DNA of 64,000 bases from Bugula neritina (lineage: Eukaryota; Bryozoa; Gymnolaemata; Cheilostomatida; Bugulidae), in NCBI GenBank assembly GCA_964035545.1, contig OZ037768.1, positions 2,965,501-3,029,500 of the forward strand, in the 5' to 3' direction. The notes under the pieces were generated by a model. That model made no database searches. It saw only the letters and a program-made list of their open reading frames with translations, and was not told where the DNA came from. Each line of letters begins with the position of its first letter. Within the stretch, counting starts at the first letter, position 1. A program made the translations under genes and the position numbers. Below are positions 35,901 to 48,700 of the stretch, one piece after another.

Positions 35901-38900
35901 AAATTTTTAGAAAATCATTTAAATCTGTATAGTGCACACAATAATGCAACATGTAGGTATTTCATTTTTATATAAATGAGGATTAACACAAAAGTTTTAT
36001 AATATAAAACCATTTAACAAATTATTTATTGAATGTACAGAAAGAACTTTACTGGTATTTAATGTTAACCCAGAGCATGACTGCAGACTGCATAAGAAAG
36101 TTACATAGTAGCTTTCATGTAGCCTATTTAGTGCAAGAAGCAGCCAATCAGTGATGAACACAGCAAAACAATAATTGTGTTTCAAACATTAGATTGCTTA
36201 AAATCAATGAGTCAAAATTTCTACTGATCAGAACACGCGTTGGTAGCAGAAAATAGTCGGAACTAAGTTGTTTTCATCATTTACTGCTCTCTGAATCTTT
36301 ATTGAAAGATACGCCACTTTTAAACAATAATAATACCAAAGAAATCTTTTAGTTCACTGCTAATAACCGAGTAAACTGTTACCATGTCGTATTATATGCT
36401 AATGTAATAGAATATAATATATTATAAGTGTAGTAGCACTTACGACTAGCATCATCTGATATATCGCCACACTCTTTCTCTGGAAGTCCCAACATGTGTC
36501 TGATTCTCATAGAATGTCCACACATATTGTCTACCGTGTTGGACAGGTACTGGTAACTAATAGCAACAACAATAACAATGTGTTATACAGATAGTGGCAA
36601 CTAATAGCAACAACAATAACAATGTGTTACACAGATACTGGTAACTAATAGAAACAAAAATAACAATGTGTTACACAGATACTGGTAACTAATAGAAACA
36701 ACAATAAAAATGCTAAATTCAACACCTGTACTCAACAGTCTGGCAACAGCCACAAATATCTTTATGAATTATATAATAAAATTGACCATATCTTATGAAA
36801 TTAAATAATATATATAACCTAAATATAATTATTACATAAATGATAAACAGAGCTAGCAAGCACATTTACAGACTATATAGGTGTGTTTCTATGGAAGTTA
36901 TTTGTAACTGACTTGAAGTTTTTCTATTCTTTACAAGCATAGCATTATTTCTATGTATTATTATTGTGTATTTATTTCTATATAATATTATTTGATTCTT
37001 TTATAACTACAGTTTCTCAACCTCACATATAACTTACCAGGACTTATACATTTTTTGAAGTTGTGGGTTGAAGTAAGGGAAGGACAACTGCATTACAGAC
37101 TCATTGATAGTTTCTAAGAACGCAGGCCTTCTTTCATCATCTACGTCTAGACTGAGGACTTCCTAAATTGACAATAGAAGAAACTCAAACTACTTTTAAC
37201 AGTTTATCTTAAAGTATCCGCTCACTTATTTTAATGAAATAATATGCAATGCATGATTTGAAATTGAAAAAGAGCAACAATAAAGATAACAAATAAGTAG
37301 TCATCAAATTACAATTGCACATTAAAGCTTTTGAATGTAGTTGTTACACGTCATCCGATTGGTTAACTCAGCCCCACATGGTCGCCGGTGCAATAGCTGC
37401 TCACCCACCTTCTTAAAGTCTGTGACATTGAGATTCCACATGTATGTCTGTGGCCCTCCTCCATCTGTAGTCTCTTCATCTTCCCCTCCATCCATTGTAG
37501 GTGGACTCATTAGCATCTTGTGCAACTCTCTTAGCTTCTCCACGATCTCATGCTTATAGTATAGCTACAATCATAGATATATCTCACCTACACGTTCATA
37601 ACAAATGCATGCCGTATAGTCTAGATTAAATAAAACTAGCAAGTCAAGTTGAAAATAATTAATGTTTTGACTGCTAGTAGCCATCCAAATTCTTACTTTT
37701 TGTAGGAAATAAGAAAACAAACAATACTTGAGCTACATGCATACACATCGAAACTTTATAGCAACCACGTACCTGAGGATTCTGTCTTTGGAACTTGTCT
37801 TGCTCAGTGAGGTACGAATCTACAGGAGATTTTGGTCTATCCGGTGATTTTATGCTACTTACTATATCTTCTATTAATCTCCGCATATTTTTCCATATTA
37901 TATTCTTTTGCAACTTTGTCTAACAATAATTATCATGTTATAGTTGAACATCTAGTTCGATTTTCTATTGCTAGTAGAACAAGGCGAATGCATTTTGTTT
38001 TAAATACATTTAAGCAGCAATTCTTATACTCTGAAACTAATGCCCCTTTACTTTCAGCAATGACTCATTATTCCTACCAATTACTCATTATTTTAAAAAT
38101 TATACATATTACTTCCACTACTCACTAGTTAGTAGTTACTTTAATCAGCGACAACTCATTATATCCACCAATGACACATTACTTCCACTAATCACTAATT
38201 ACTTCAATCAGTAACTCATTACTTTTACCAATGACTCATTGTTTCTACCAATGACTCATTACCTCAATGAGGTCACGCTGTTTCTTGAGAGTATCTTCCC
38301 GGAGAGCCACTCCTCGTAGAGTGACAACAAGAGCAGCGCCCCCTGCAACAACAGGATGTGTTTGGAACTGCCATTGTTCACAGAAGACTCCAGCTTTGTC
38401 TGACTTGAACACAAAAGGAAACTCCAAAATGTGGCCGGGAAGAATCACTCCGCTGCTGGTGTTAAAGTAGAACCTTTGTACATTCGAATTGACCAAGTCA
38501 AATGGATTAGACTTTGGCAGCATCTAAAAATTATAAAACATATTCATTTTATTAGCTACAATCAAAGAATCTTTGAAAAATATCCACACCACATACGAAC
38601 TGTTGAACTTGAACTTATAGTTCAAACAACTATATTTATAAAGTCATAAAATAACAAAAATTCATTTCCTACTTGTTTGTTTAGAAAGTTTAAATTAACA
38701 TTATTGTTCAATAGACATCTAATTACTATTTGAAAATAAAGATGCCCATCACCGCAAACTTTAACTTAATAAAAATTAAGCAAGAAACAAGTAAATTTTT
38801 GCTTTTATCATGACCCGCTGGCAGCTAGTTTAAACATTTCAACACCATGATACCAAGCTTTACCTTCCAACTGAAGTACATAGCAGTAGTTCCCAAGTTA

Positions 38901-41900
38901 ATGATCTCCAGAAAAGATGTGGATCTACAGCCGGCAAATGTTTCAAAGGTTACTCTGGCATCCACAGCTACTTTTCCTTCACTACTATGACCATCTCCGG
39001 CCCACTGAAGAATTTCACCGGCAAATCTTATCGCTGGGCCAAAGATTGGAGAAGAATAGACATCGGGATGTTTGGCTAATGGGTCCATATTCTCATATTC
39101 ATCTTCGCCATTTTCCTGATCTGAAACTGACTCGGGTCTGTCACTGAATGGTGTGGCAGCGGCTATGTATCTGGAGTACGGATTGTTAGTACCTATAACC
39201 TCTAGCCCACTTGTAAAAAGTGGATGGGGGTCCAAATCATGCATAACCGGCCCCAACTCTGCTACTCTTTCTCGTAGAAACTGAGACTACAACGACAAAA
39301 GAGACATTTATAGCACATTTTGGCAAATGTTGCAGAATAAACATAAAAACTTTCAACAAAATTAAAAATAGAACTTATCTCTAAAAATTAACTCAACATG
39401 TTAAACTTTGAAAACCTTTAAATGTCATAACTAAAAGCTAGATTGAAACTGCTTTAAAGCTTGAACGCCATAACCTTTCAAGACCTAAACTTTTGATTCT
39501 TATAACTATTAGCAAATATTTTTGACATCACAAAACCATTGAAAACAAGTTGTGACAAAATTTCAGAGCTGTGAACATTTTTCCGGTCAAATAGCAGAAC
39601 TTACCCTGTGCCAAGGCTTGTTTAATGCTGAGCCTGGCCTACTTATTGCCTCTCCTTTTTCTCTCCTGATGGTATTTGGAATTTCCACATGTTCAATGGG
39701 TGGTGGGTAACCCTGCTCCGTCTGTGTTAATGTCATACTATGAAAACACAGGCTATATTTTATAGTAATGTAAGTTTTATAAGTAATTTCATAAAGCATG
39801 TTATTGAGCTGCATGCTGATCCCAATAACAAAACAGAACTAAATGCATAATATAATTATTTTAATTGATTAAATGAACATAACAAGAGACTTTCAGACAT
39901 TGCTTGATTGAGCATTTTCTTTACTGGAGAACATTTTTTGCATATAGTCTATTATTAGTAAACTCTATAATTAAATTTTTAAGTGGCAATGTTTTTATGA
40001 ATTGATGACCCATATTTAATAAAATGACCGTCAGCCAAATTTATAATAATATTTAGATAATTGTTATTAACACAAGTTTATTGCTATAATGCCAATTATT
40101 ATTATGGTTACTTGCAAAAGAAAAGCTGCATCCATATTTAACTTAAAAGCAATATATTTTCCTAAATGTACTTTGACAACTTGGTTAAATGAGAGTCTGG
40201 CTTTTTAAATTTATCTTGTGGTGGAGGGGCCGGAGAGAAACGACATCTCCCCAATAAAAAGATTGTACAATTTTCACTTAAGCTCAGAATATAATGTAAA
40301 TTATAAGTTTCATTAATAACTGCAAACATTGCATAAAAACTATTTGTTGCCTTAAAACATACTGTATGCCTTTTTCTTCATCACCAATAAGTTTCTTTTG
40401 TGCCCAAAATTCACTTCCAACTCTGTAGCCTTTGCCATAGTCTACAGCTGGAATACTCCTATCTATGAGGTGTCGCAACTCCTGCTTCTCTCTGTAGTTG
40501 TCTCCTCTATTCATAACTAATTGGCTTTCAGGTTTCTGCAGCAATCCTACAGAGTAATTACACATCCACTAAACTATTTGTGGTTCATCTACTCAACTAA
40601 CTAAAAATGTATATACCAATCAAAGTAAATATTTTTTAGTTAAATTGAAAATGATCAAATTTGGCAAAAATTCTCAATTAAGCATTTAGATTTAAAATAC
40701 ATCCTATCCATAGCAACATTTTATACACATGTATGCGTAAAAAATTATTGCTTCATCTATGTGAGTTAATTGTGATTAATATTAATCTATAAATGAGTTG
40801 GCCATGTTACTTTATGTCAAGGATAGTCTACACACCACAGACTGCTGTAAAGCATGAATCCAAATCTTATATGATAATTAGTCACAACATTTACTTTTAA
40901 ACCAAGAAACGGCTAAACTTATAGAAGCCATTTATATCAATATTGAAGTTTTTAGACAATCCCATTCAAACATGTGTACAGACTCCACATGATACATACT
41001 AACAGGTACATGCATATGAACACAACATGATATTATATAATAACAGGTAAACGTATACACACAAACACAAAATGAAATATAATTACTTGATATGTAGCCT
41101 TGTTGTAACTTCCTTTCTCTCATCTTCTTCTGCCAGTGTACCAGAGCATTGCTCTCTTCTGTACTCTCACACATGGGCTGAGTTCTAGTCTCAGCTTTCA
41201 TCAAGATGGGCTTCTGTTTAGGTAGGGTGGCTGGTGTGTGCACCCTGTCTTGCTCTCTGATATAGTAATCGACCACAAGCTCTCCTAAATATTAACACTC
41301 TAAATATACTTCAAGACGTACGCTGAAATGAACCCTAAATTTACTTTTGATTTTTTACCTGAACAACATATTAGTGTGAAATTACTTTCACGTCATAGAA
41401 AATTGAATAGCTAGACCTAGAGTAAGTAACTATTATAGTAATGTTTGCTGTGATGTTTACCTGAAATAAAAATTGAATTAGGCAAAAATCAATAATTTCA
41501 TTTATTTTCTTTATTCCTTCTATTGTAATTTTATTTTATTTTCATTTGACAGATTTTCAACTGTAAAGTAACTGACCACCTTTAATTGTGTTCTTGTTGT
41601 ATTTTATGTAAAAACTTCAATCTGCAAAGTGCTGATATTGTACCTTTATTTTCAGCACCAAACTTGTACTCTTCTAATGTTCCAAGAATGCTATGAGCTA
41701 TAACGTTGCCATGACGATCAAACCTAGGGCCAGAATTCCCTTCAGTTTCCACTGGTTTCAAGGGGGCCCTGGGAGGCGCCCCTTTAGCAACTGTAATACT
41801 TGTTGTCACTCGCTTAGGTGGAGGATTGGCATTGACTTTTCTTACATTAACTGGTTTTATGCTTTTGGGTGCTCTGGGAACAGCGTCGGCAGCGATGGCA

Positions 41901-44900
41901 TCTTGCCTCACCTGAAACATGACACGTACTGCAGGTGAAAAAAGGTATAAACATAAATGAAATACATTCACCTAGACTCATAATATTAAGCTAAAAAAAC
42001 ACATTGTAAAATACTCAACAATAACATAACACAAATAATTTTTGTCGTTGGTTTGTAATGTTGAGTTAACCCAGCAGCCCCTGTGGTGTAATGGTTTAGC
42101 TCGCCTGCTTGCAAGCCAGAGGTCTGTGGTTTGAATTCCGGTGAGGGCAATTTTTTTTAAGGTTCAGTACTCTAGTTGTTTGCTCAAAATTTAGATTTTT
42201 ATTTTATCTTTTAAAGAAATTGCTGTGATAAACTGTTTTGTAAAACTAAAATTAGCTGTAAAACAGCTTTAAACCTCTTTGCTACATTTCACCTGTGAAA
42301 AGCAGCCAGCAAAATACTTGATATCTGAAAGCAGAACTCCGAGAGGAAGCTAACAGCATATTGGAGTTATCCACTTTTTTACCTGTATGAGAGCATCCTG
42401 TCTAATAGCCATGCCTTGTATTTCCTCATCGTTGAGGACTGAAGAACGGTTGTCACTAAGGCTATCATCATCTGGTCCAGGAGTAGTGGGCTTATCTGGT
42501 GTGCTTGGCTTATATTTACCCTTCAACTTATCTACAATTTATATATGCACCAGCTATAGCGTGTATGGGACACTAAATAATATCACATACAGCATATAGT
42601 TTAATGACAATAAAGCAATATTCACTATTTCTGTGATGCTAAATGTATATTGATGTCATCTATTGTGTATAGAATATTTTAAAATAGTCTTTTGTATATA
42701 ACACAAGCTGTCTTGTTGCTTTCTAGCAACAGCTAATGAATATTTATAGAGTATGTTAATAAAATGGTAACACTTGAACTACTTTTGTGTGTTAATTGCT
42801 TCACTAATCCTTTCTAAGTTGTAAACTCAGTTAAGAAAACTTGCTTAAACATTGACTAAACACGGAAAGGCTCTAACCAACGCTACAAGTAAGAACTAAA
42901 GCTAAGAAGATAACTCTAACACAAACTTGAAACTAATCAAATCATACTTTATAATAACTTTTTACATTGTATTGTGTTTGTGACATTACGACATGACTGC
43001 ATGTAAACACTTCCTAAACGATACAAGTATTTTGATAGGTAATAGATTGAAACGCTATATATGTATGTATACACATATGTACAATATTACTAAATGTACC
43101 CATGCCCTTGTTCCACTGTAAAGATGCAATGCAAATCTGAAACAGATAAAATTGTTACTACCTACCCACAAGTAGTCGGTAAACAGAATTCACTTGAGCC
43201 GGTGATTCAGTATTTGTAGCCAAAGATGAAATCATTGAAGGGCGCTTTTGGCCATTTTTCCCTAACCTCTTGACTAATTTACTTAAACCGAAGTTAGAAT
43301 TTTCCATAGCTACTTCAAATACCACGATTGAAATGAACTAAATTTCACATATAAGTAAAAACCTTTAAATTTCACTAAATCACTTGTAGTTTAGTGAAAT
43401 TATGTAAACAAATGAGATCACAGCCAGCAGCAATGGCTGACTTATGAATTACTGATCAGCAGAAACATAAGTTTTCTAATCTATCTAGTCAGGCTGTAAT
43501 CCATCTAATCAGCGTAATGCTCAGTACATAATAGCATAGTTTGCTTGTAAAGTTACTGTTATTATGAAGCATGCACTATTGTCCAGCTGCCACAAACTAC
43601 TAAGCTCAAAGTAAAACTGGCATTCCACGCATACTAGTTAAATGTCTGCAATTGTTGCTAAATTTTAAAAACTGAAATATATTTGAAAATTCATCAGGTT
43701 CAATTTAATATACAGACAAAGTAACTTATTAAAGATTATACCTAAAACAACCTAGTCAATGGTGAGTTGTTACAATTATTTTTATCTATCTGTCTGTGCT
43801 TGTTTTAAGTTAGAATTTCAGCTGCTGTTAGTAAAACTGTTATATTTATAATAATTAATATTTATCTACGTGCATTGTATATTGGAGTAAATTCACTATC
43901 TCGATGACAAAGGATATTTATTAATAGGTTTCTTTCAAAAACTATGAAAAGTGCAAGCAAGAAACAAAGATAATTAAGTAAGAACACCAATTAAACTTGC
44001 ACCATTTTAAAAATGCAAAAACATGTATGGTGGTATCAACTTGTAAAGTACAAACACAAGCACAATCAATATGTATAGTTTATAACTTCTAAATGTTGAG
44101 CCATATACAGCAAAACACACTTACCCAATTTATTGGTCATGGTGCATACATTCTCATTTGAATATTCAACAAGCACAAAGCAACCAGTGTTAAGCATAAA
44201 GGTCTTATATCAACAATCATTTTATATCAGTGCTCTTAGAATTCCTTGTAACATTAAACATTGAGCAGACAATTTCTATGACTTATGTATGGCAGGATTT
44301 GTATAACAAATTAAAAGATTTGACTAAAATTATAGAGAAATGCTATACAATTATTGAAAACAAATAGTCAAAGGTATGCTTAGTGTATTTAATTCGACTT
44401 CTTTTTGTGATTTCATTTTACTGTGTTAAAAACAAACCAAAAACTAATGGCTAGAATTTAAATATCATATAGGCTATATAGTAAGAAAGATGAATAACTA
44501 ACCCTTATGCTACGGCAGGCTTGTAAGAAACCATAGTAGTTGATGCTGCACATGATTTAATGCAGCAGAATTGAATATATAGTAAGTGCAATAATAGTTA
44601 TAATAAGACCTATAAGTTAAAACAATGGTTAATATATGTAGTTCTAAAGCAGTAGCACAACCACAATGACAATGGTTCTAGCAATATTTCTTAGAGCTAA
44701 AATAAAATAAGCATGGCAATTTAAATCCAAAGATAACAGCCTTTAAATTTTAAAAATAAATGCATTTTTAAGCTAAATTTGTTTGTACAATGTATGTGAC
44801 TTTACTGTCACGGCAGTATTGGTAAAATAAATTTCAACAATATGACTCATATGTTACTATATAATTTTTTATTCTAAGGCTAATGATGATTTGTGCAGTG

Positions 44901-45381
44901 TACACCCTTGTAATTAAAAAAAAACTATCAGAACAAAGAGAGTGTGATTTTGCAATTATAAATGTAGTGTTTGTCAGCTTTTTCCAGCATTAGCCTGTTA
45001 GCATTTTGTCACATTGTTATTCTTGGTGAAATGAAATGATAAAATCGAGTAAGTAATAGTAAGAAAAATGTTTCAAGTGACAGTTTATGCATTATTGTTG
45101 TATCTTAAATTGCAACATTAATATTAAATAGCCATGATTATAAAGTTAATTGATATGCTTAAAGCTAATTAAGAAATAAAATAATCTGAGCAAATCTGAG
45201 TTACTTTTAGACTCAGTTATTAGTGATACTCATAGTCATACCGATAATCCTACTCAGACTAAGTCAATAAGAGTGTTATTTTAATATTTAAGAGCTTTTT
45301 AAATCTTAGGTTTATACCTGATGATTTTGGCCTGTCTTTGTCTTTTTTTGATGCTGCAGCTTTCATTTTATTTGCATTCAT
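32977..45381 (-). CDS. MYCBPAP: MYCBP-associated protein (MYCBPAP)-like
   Basis: Large cytoplasmic/axonemal protein; in vertebrates it binds MYCBP and belongs to the ciliary central apparatus. Exons from start to end: 45318-45381, 43166-43309 (possibly optional), 42383-42531, 41644-41911, 41087-41284, 40363-40546, 39605-39737, 38864-39286, 38263-38523, 37773-37919, 37409-37564, 37038-37162, 36444-36556, 35144-35296, 34244-34309, 33559-33656, 33219-33419, 32977-33054. All phases join: 938 residues, or 986 with the second exon (human about 947). Family segments: ALVHWQKKMRERK, DYGKGYRVGSEFW, MTLTQTEQGYPPPIEHV, the ASH-like block FETFAGCRSTSFLEIINLG and VQRFYFNTSSGVILPG, and QWQFQTHP. The C-terminal fifth is Lys/Ala/Pro-rich and ends in a short helix (YLEMHKLIGDIVDVFEEIK). 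It starts head to head with the kinesin gene. Confidence 0.92.
36545..36712. repeat. 44-bp tandem repeat carrying a 3' splice site
   Basis: Just under four copies of a 44-bp unit (TGGTAACTAATAGCAACAAC and on). On the gene strand each copy holds a pyrimidine-rich stretch and CTATTAG followed by TTACCA or TTGCCA, so the acceptor used at 36556 recurs at 36600, 36644 and 36688, exactly 44 bp apart. Confidence 0.92.
38058..38262. repeat. About 20-bp tandem repeat carrying a 5' splice site
   Basis: Degenerate copies of ACCAATGACTCATTACTTCT. On the gene strand the copies read GTAATGAGTCATTGGT, and the first of them is the actual donor after the exon ending at 38263. Confidence 0.8.
42072..42150 (+). 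repeat. tRNA-like repeat, family 2
   Basis: Third copy of the tRNA-like module seen at 14573, about 85 percent alike by eye, with a decayed B box (GGTTTGAATTCC). It lies in the intron between MYCBPAP-like exons 42383 and 41911, antisense to that gene. The preceding TGTTGAGTTAACCCAG matches the sequence before the copy at 14372, so the family has a conserved 5' leader. Confidence 0.65.
43166..43309 (-). CDS. Optional second exon or alternative start of MYCBPAP-like gene
   Basis: 144 nt, phase 1 at both ends, so it can be skipped without changing frame. It follows an AG (weak tract, TTTGAAGTAG) and ends in GTAGGTAG. Its second codon is ATG (43305-43307), so it could also serve as an alternative first exon starting MENSNFGLSK. 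It is Lys/Ser/Asn-rich, without a recognised motif. Confidence 0.5.
43310..45317 (-). other. Long first intron of the MYCBPAP-like gene
   Basis: About 2 kb of AT-rich sequence with no recognisable exon, repeat array or element. Confidence 0.6.
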
Positions 45382-45783
45382 AATACTTCAACAAAACTAA
45401 AAAATATCATGATACTCGGTCACTAAGTTAAGCAAAATTCACTATCATGCTTCTTTGCGAGTTGCTTAGGAACAGGAGTAGAGTACCGGATATCAAATAA
45501 TCGAGATGAGCAAAGTAGAAGTTGCATACTCTTGAAAATAATTAGCTATCGTAAAGTCAGCCTAATCGTCTTTTTCTAATGATCGTCTTTTTATTTATGT
45601 GCAATCGCGGTTATCGCGAGACGTTACTAAGGAGTAATGTAATCATCTACCTAATTTTCAAAAGCGTGTTCGTTGATGAGATTATTCGCGATCGAGAGCT
45701 TTATTCATTCATTCAGCAAATATCTGCAGGTCTATATGCAACAAAAAACGAATGTAGCTAATTAGATCATAATATCTAGAGCA
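45382..45783. promoter_or_regulatory. Divergent promoter of MYCBPAP-like and kinesin genes
   Basis: 402 bp separate the two ATGs, which point away from each other. The interval is richer in CpG than its surroundings (GGTTATCGCGAGACG, ATTCGCGATCGAGAG). It contains GTTGCTTAGGAAC (45461-45473), which fits the RFX X-box pattern RYYNYY/RRNRAC on both strands but with a 1-base instead of the usual 2-base spacer. RFX control would suit a ciliary gene such as MYCBPAP; this is inference. Confidence 0.5.
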
Positions 45784-48700
45784 ATGGCAGAATCGTAAGT
45801 TTATCTAATTTGACACTTTTTCAAAAAAAGTTGGCATTCAACTAACCTGTAGACGCGGTCATACAATTTTCACACTCACACTGTGAGTGTGACTGTAAAC
45901 CGAATGACTATGACTATGAGGCGCTGCTATAACCTTAAATGTCCCTGAGTGTTCGATATTTTTAAAGGGTATTTAAACGACTAAGTAATGACTTATTACT
46001 AAGTGTAATTACTTGATTGTAACTGCTAGCTAAAACTGTGATCAGTGAATGTGATGACTAATTCTAAGCTTATACTGAGTTATAGTATTACTATTACAGT
46101 ATTAGTATTAGTAGTGCTAATGCCTAATACGAATACTAATAGTAATAATTATATTTAGTTTTATATCTCATGAGTAATTGTTTGCTATTAATTTTAGAAT
46201 TAAAACTAAATTTAATGAGTTATTGGATTGATTTTATATAGTCAAACTTAATATTATACTTATACTAATCCTTATTATCATTGTAATACTAAAATGATTG
46301 TTATCAAATTTAGTTTCACTTGTTCAGATTGTTGTAATGTAATGTATGGGTTGGCATAATGGCTATTAAAATTATTATAAATATACTTAAAGTTATAGTT
46401 GGATATGTTTGCGTTAATACTAACAATAACTAATAAATAAATACTTCAATTTTATTCATAATTATATTACTTGTGTTTATTTGTAAAAGCTTAAAGGTGA
46501 TAGTTATTGTTGGATTTTGTGCTATTGTTTATTATAACAGTATTGTCATTTTAAGATTTATTTTAATAATTATTAAACAAAACTAAACTATCAACAAAAT
46601 CTGTACCTTAATAGACTTATTCAGTAAGTCTAATGGCTAATCTAAGTTATTTCTGAGACTGAATTATTGATGATTTAAAATTGAGTAAAACTGCTTGTTC
46701 CAAACATATTATCCATAGTTACTGTTGTGAATTTTTTTATTGCTTTATTGTTTTTTTAATCTTACACTTTAATTTTTGAGTGAAACATAGTTATATTAAA
46801 ATAAACGTAATAATCCATTATGTTTCATGTAAGCAATTTAAATAAAAGCTTTTGTGGAGATGTTATGCAAAGCTTAAACTTTTTTTTTTTACTTTTAAGT
46901 AGACTTTTGGGCACCTTTTTAATGATTACTTTGGTCAGCAGAATTAAGATGGTACATCTTTATTAGCAAAGAAAGATTATATGTTACTTATCTTGTAAAA
47001 AGAAATTTGTAAAGCTGAACAATAGCAAAGTAGCCCTCCAATTAAATCTGAAGTGTTGAAAATTTTACAGTTCAAGTTTTTGCATGCACAAGTATGTAAA
47101 TTCTGAACTATAAAATATAACAAGTTATGTTGTCAAAGTACTTAACAGACTGTTGTGCATGACTCCTGATCTCATATTTGTTGCCAAGCATTGTTTAACA
47201 TAAGTACTAGAATTACAGTCTAATCTGTCGAATGATTATTATATAAATATTGTAGGTATTCATAGTTCAATATTTCAATGTTTAACATATTCATAGTTCA
47301 ACAGTGTATATTGATTGAAATTATGTTTTAGTGTCAAAGTTGCTGTCAGATGTCGTCCTTTCAACCAGAGGTAAGGTTTTGATCAATTTCTATTTTATTT
47401 AGAATTGTTTTAAGTTTTTTATAAACACATGCCTATGTCTTTTACCTTAAAAGAAAATGTTTAACTTTTATTTGTAAGTGCTGCTAGTTTAGCTTGCTCT
47501 GTCTTTTTGTATTAAGAGCCAATTTTTTTATTATTCAATAGTTCATGTTGTTATAATTTACAATATTCCAGGGAAAAGGACAGAGGTGCAAAATGTATCA
47601 TAGAGATGAATGGCCAGAATACGTCCATCAGGAATCCGGATACACCCAGTAAGTGGTGCTCTTCTAAACTCATCCCACCAGATTGTCAAATGTGAATTAT
47701 CTTGTCTATATAGCACTTTATTTACCACGCTACCTGTGAACTAACTAAGTGTATATTTTTGTTTATTGTAGAAGAAGAACCAAAGAAAGTGGGTATATTA
47801 AAATGATACTACTAACCTGCTATTCATGTATTATTATTATATTATATTGCTGTTACAAGTTTGCTATTCATGTACTAATACGCACACAATGCAGTTTGAG
47901 TAAAACTGAAAATAAACAACAGTATAATTTTTGTTGCATTTTTTATGTTTTACTATGAAATATTTTGCTAAATAAATTACCATATAAACTGTTTGACATG
48001 TTTGGACTACGACATCAGCTGTAATATACTTGTCATAACCATGTGTTTATTTCTGTTTCAATATGGCTGACGATGATTTTGTATCTGGATTACAGTTTGC
48101 CTTTGACTACTCTTACTGGTAGGTCTTCTTTTTCTTCCTCGTTAGTTATGTGTAGATAGTACTGCAGATAGTACCGCAGATAGTACCGCAGATAGTACTG
48201 CAGATATGCAGATAGCAGTGCAGATATGCATTTATTAGTGCAGAGGTGTATATATATATAGCAGTGCAGATATGCATATATCAGTGCAGATGTGTGTATA
48301 TATATAACAGTGCAGATATGCATATAGCAGTGCAGATATGCATATAGCAGTGCAGATGTGTATATATATAGCAGTGCAGATATGCATATAGCAGTGCAGA
48401 TATCAAGTGTATAAGCAAATAATAATTCAGTCATTTAATGACAGTTGGAAAGAAATTAAAATATTGTATAACTATCTCTGCATCCTTTATTCATGCAAGA
48501 CTCTGCCCCAATGCCAGACCTATATTTTGTCAACTCTAGTGTCTCCATATGTACAATCTTCATAACTATTGATTTCTAGATTAAATGGTTGTGCAGCTAA
48601 GGCGAGTAATATATATGCATTTTATATTGATTGACTAGGTGTAGGTGCTATTTCCTCTCTTTGTTTATAAATTATTGAACACCTCAACTCGCAAGGTAAA

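Noticed and set aside
45623-45638. Second X-box-like palindrome GTTACTAAGGAGTAAT
   Set aside because: Spacer too long and the last base does not fit the motif.
48090-48434. Minus-strand frame rich in Tyr/Ile/His
   Set aside because: Translation of the repeat in kinesin intron 5.
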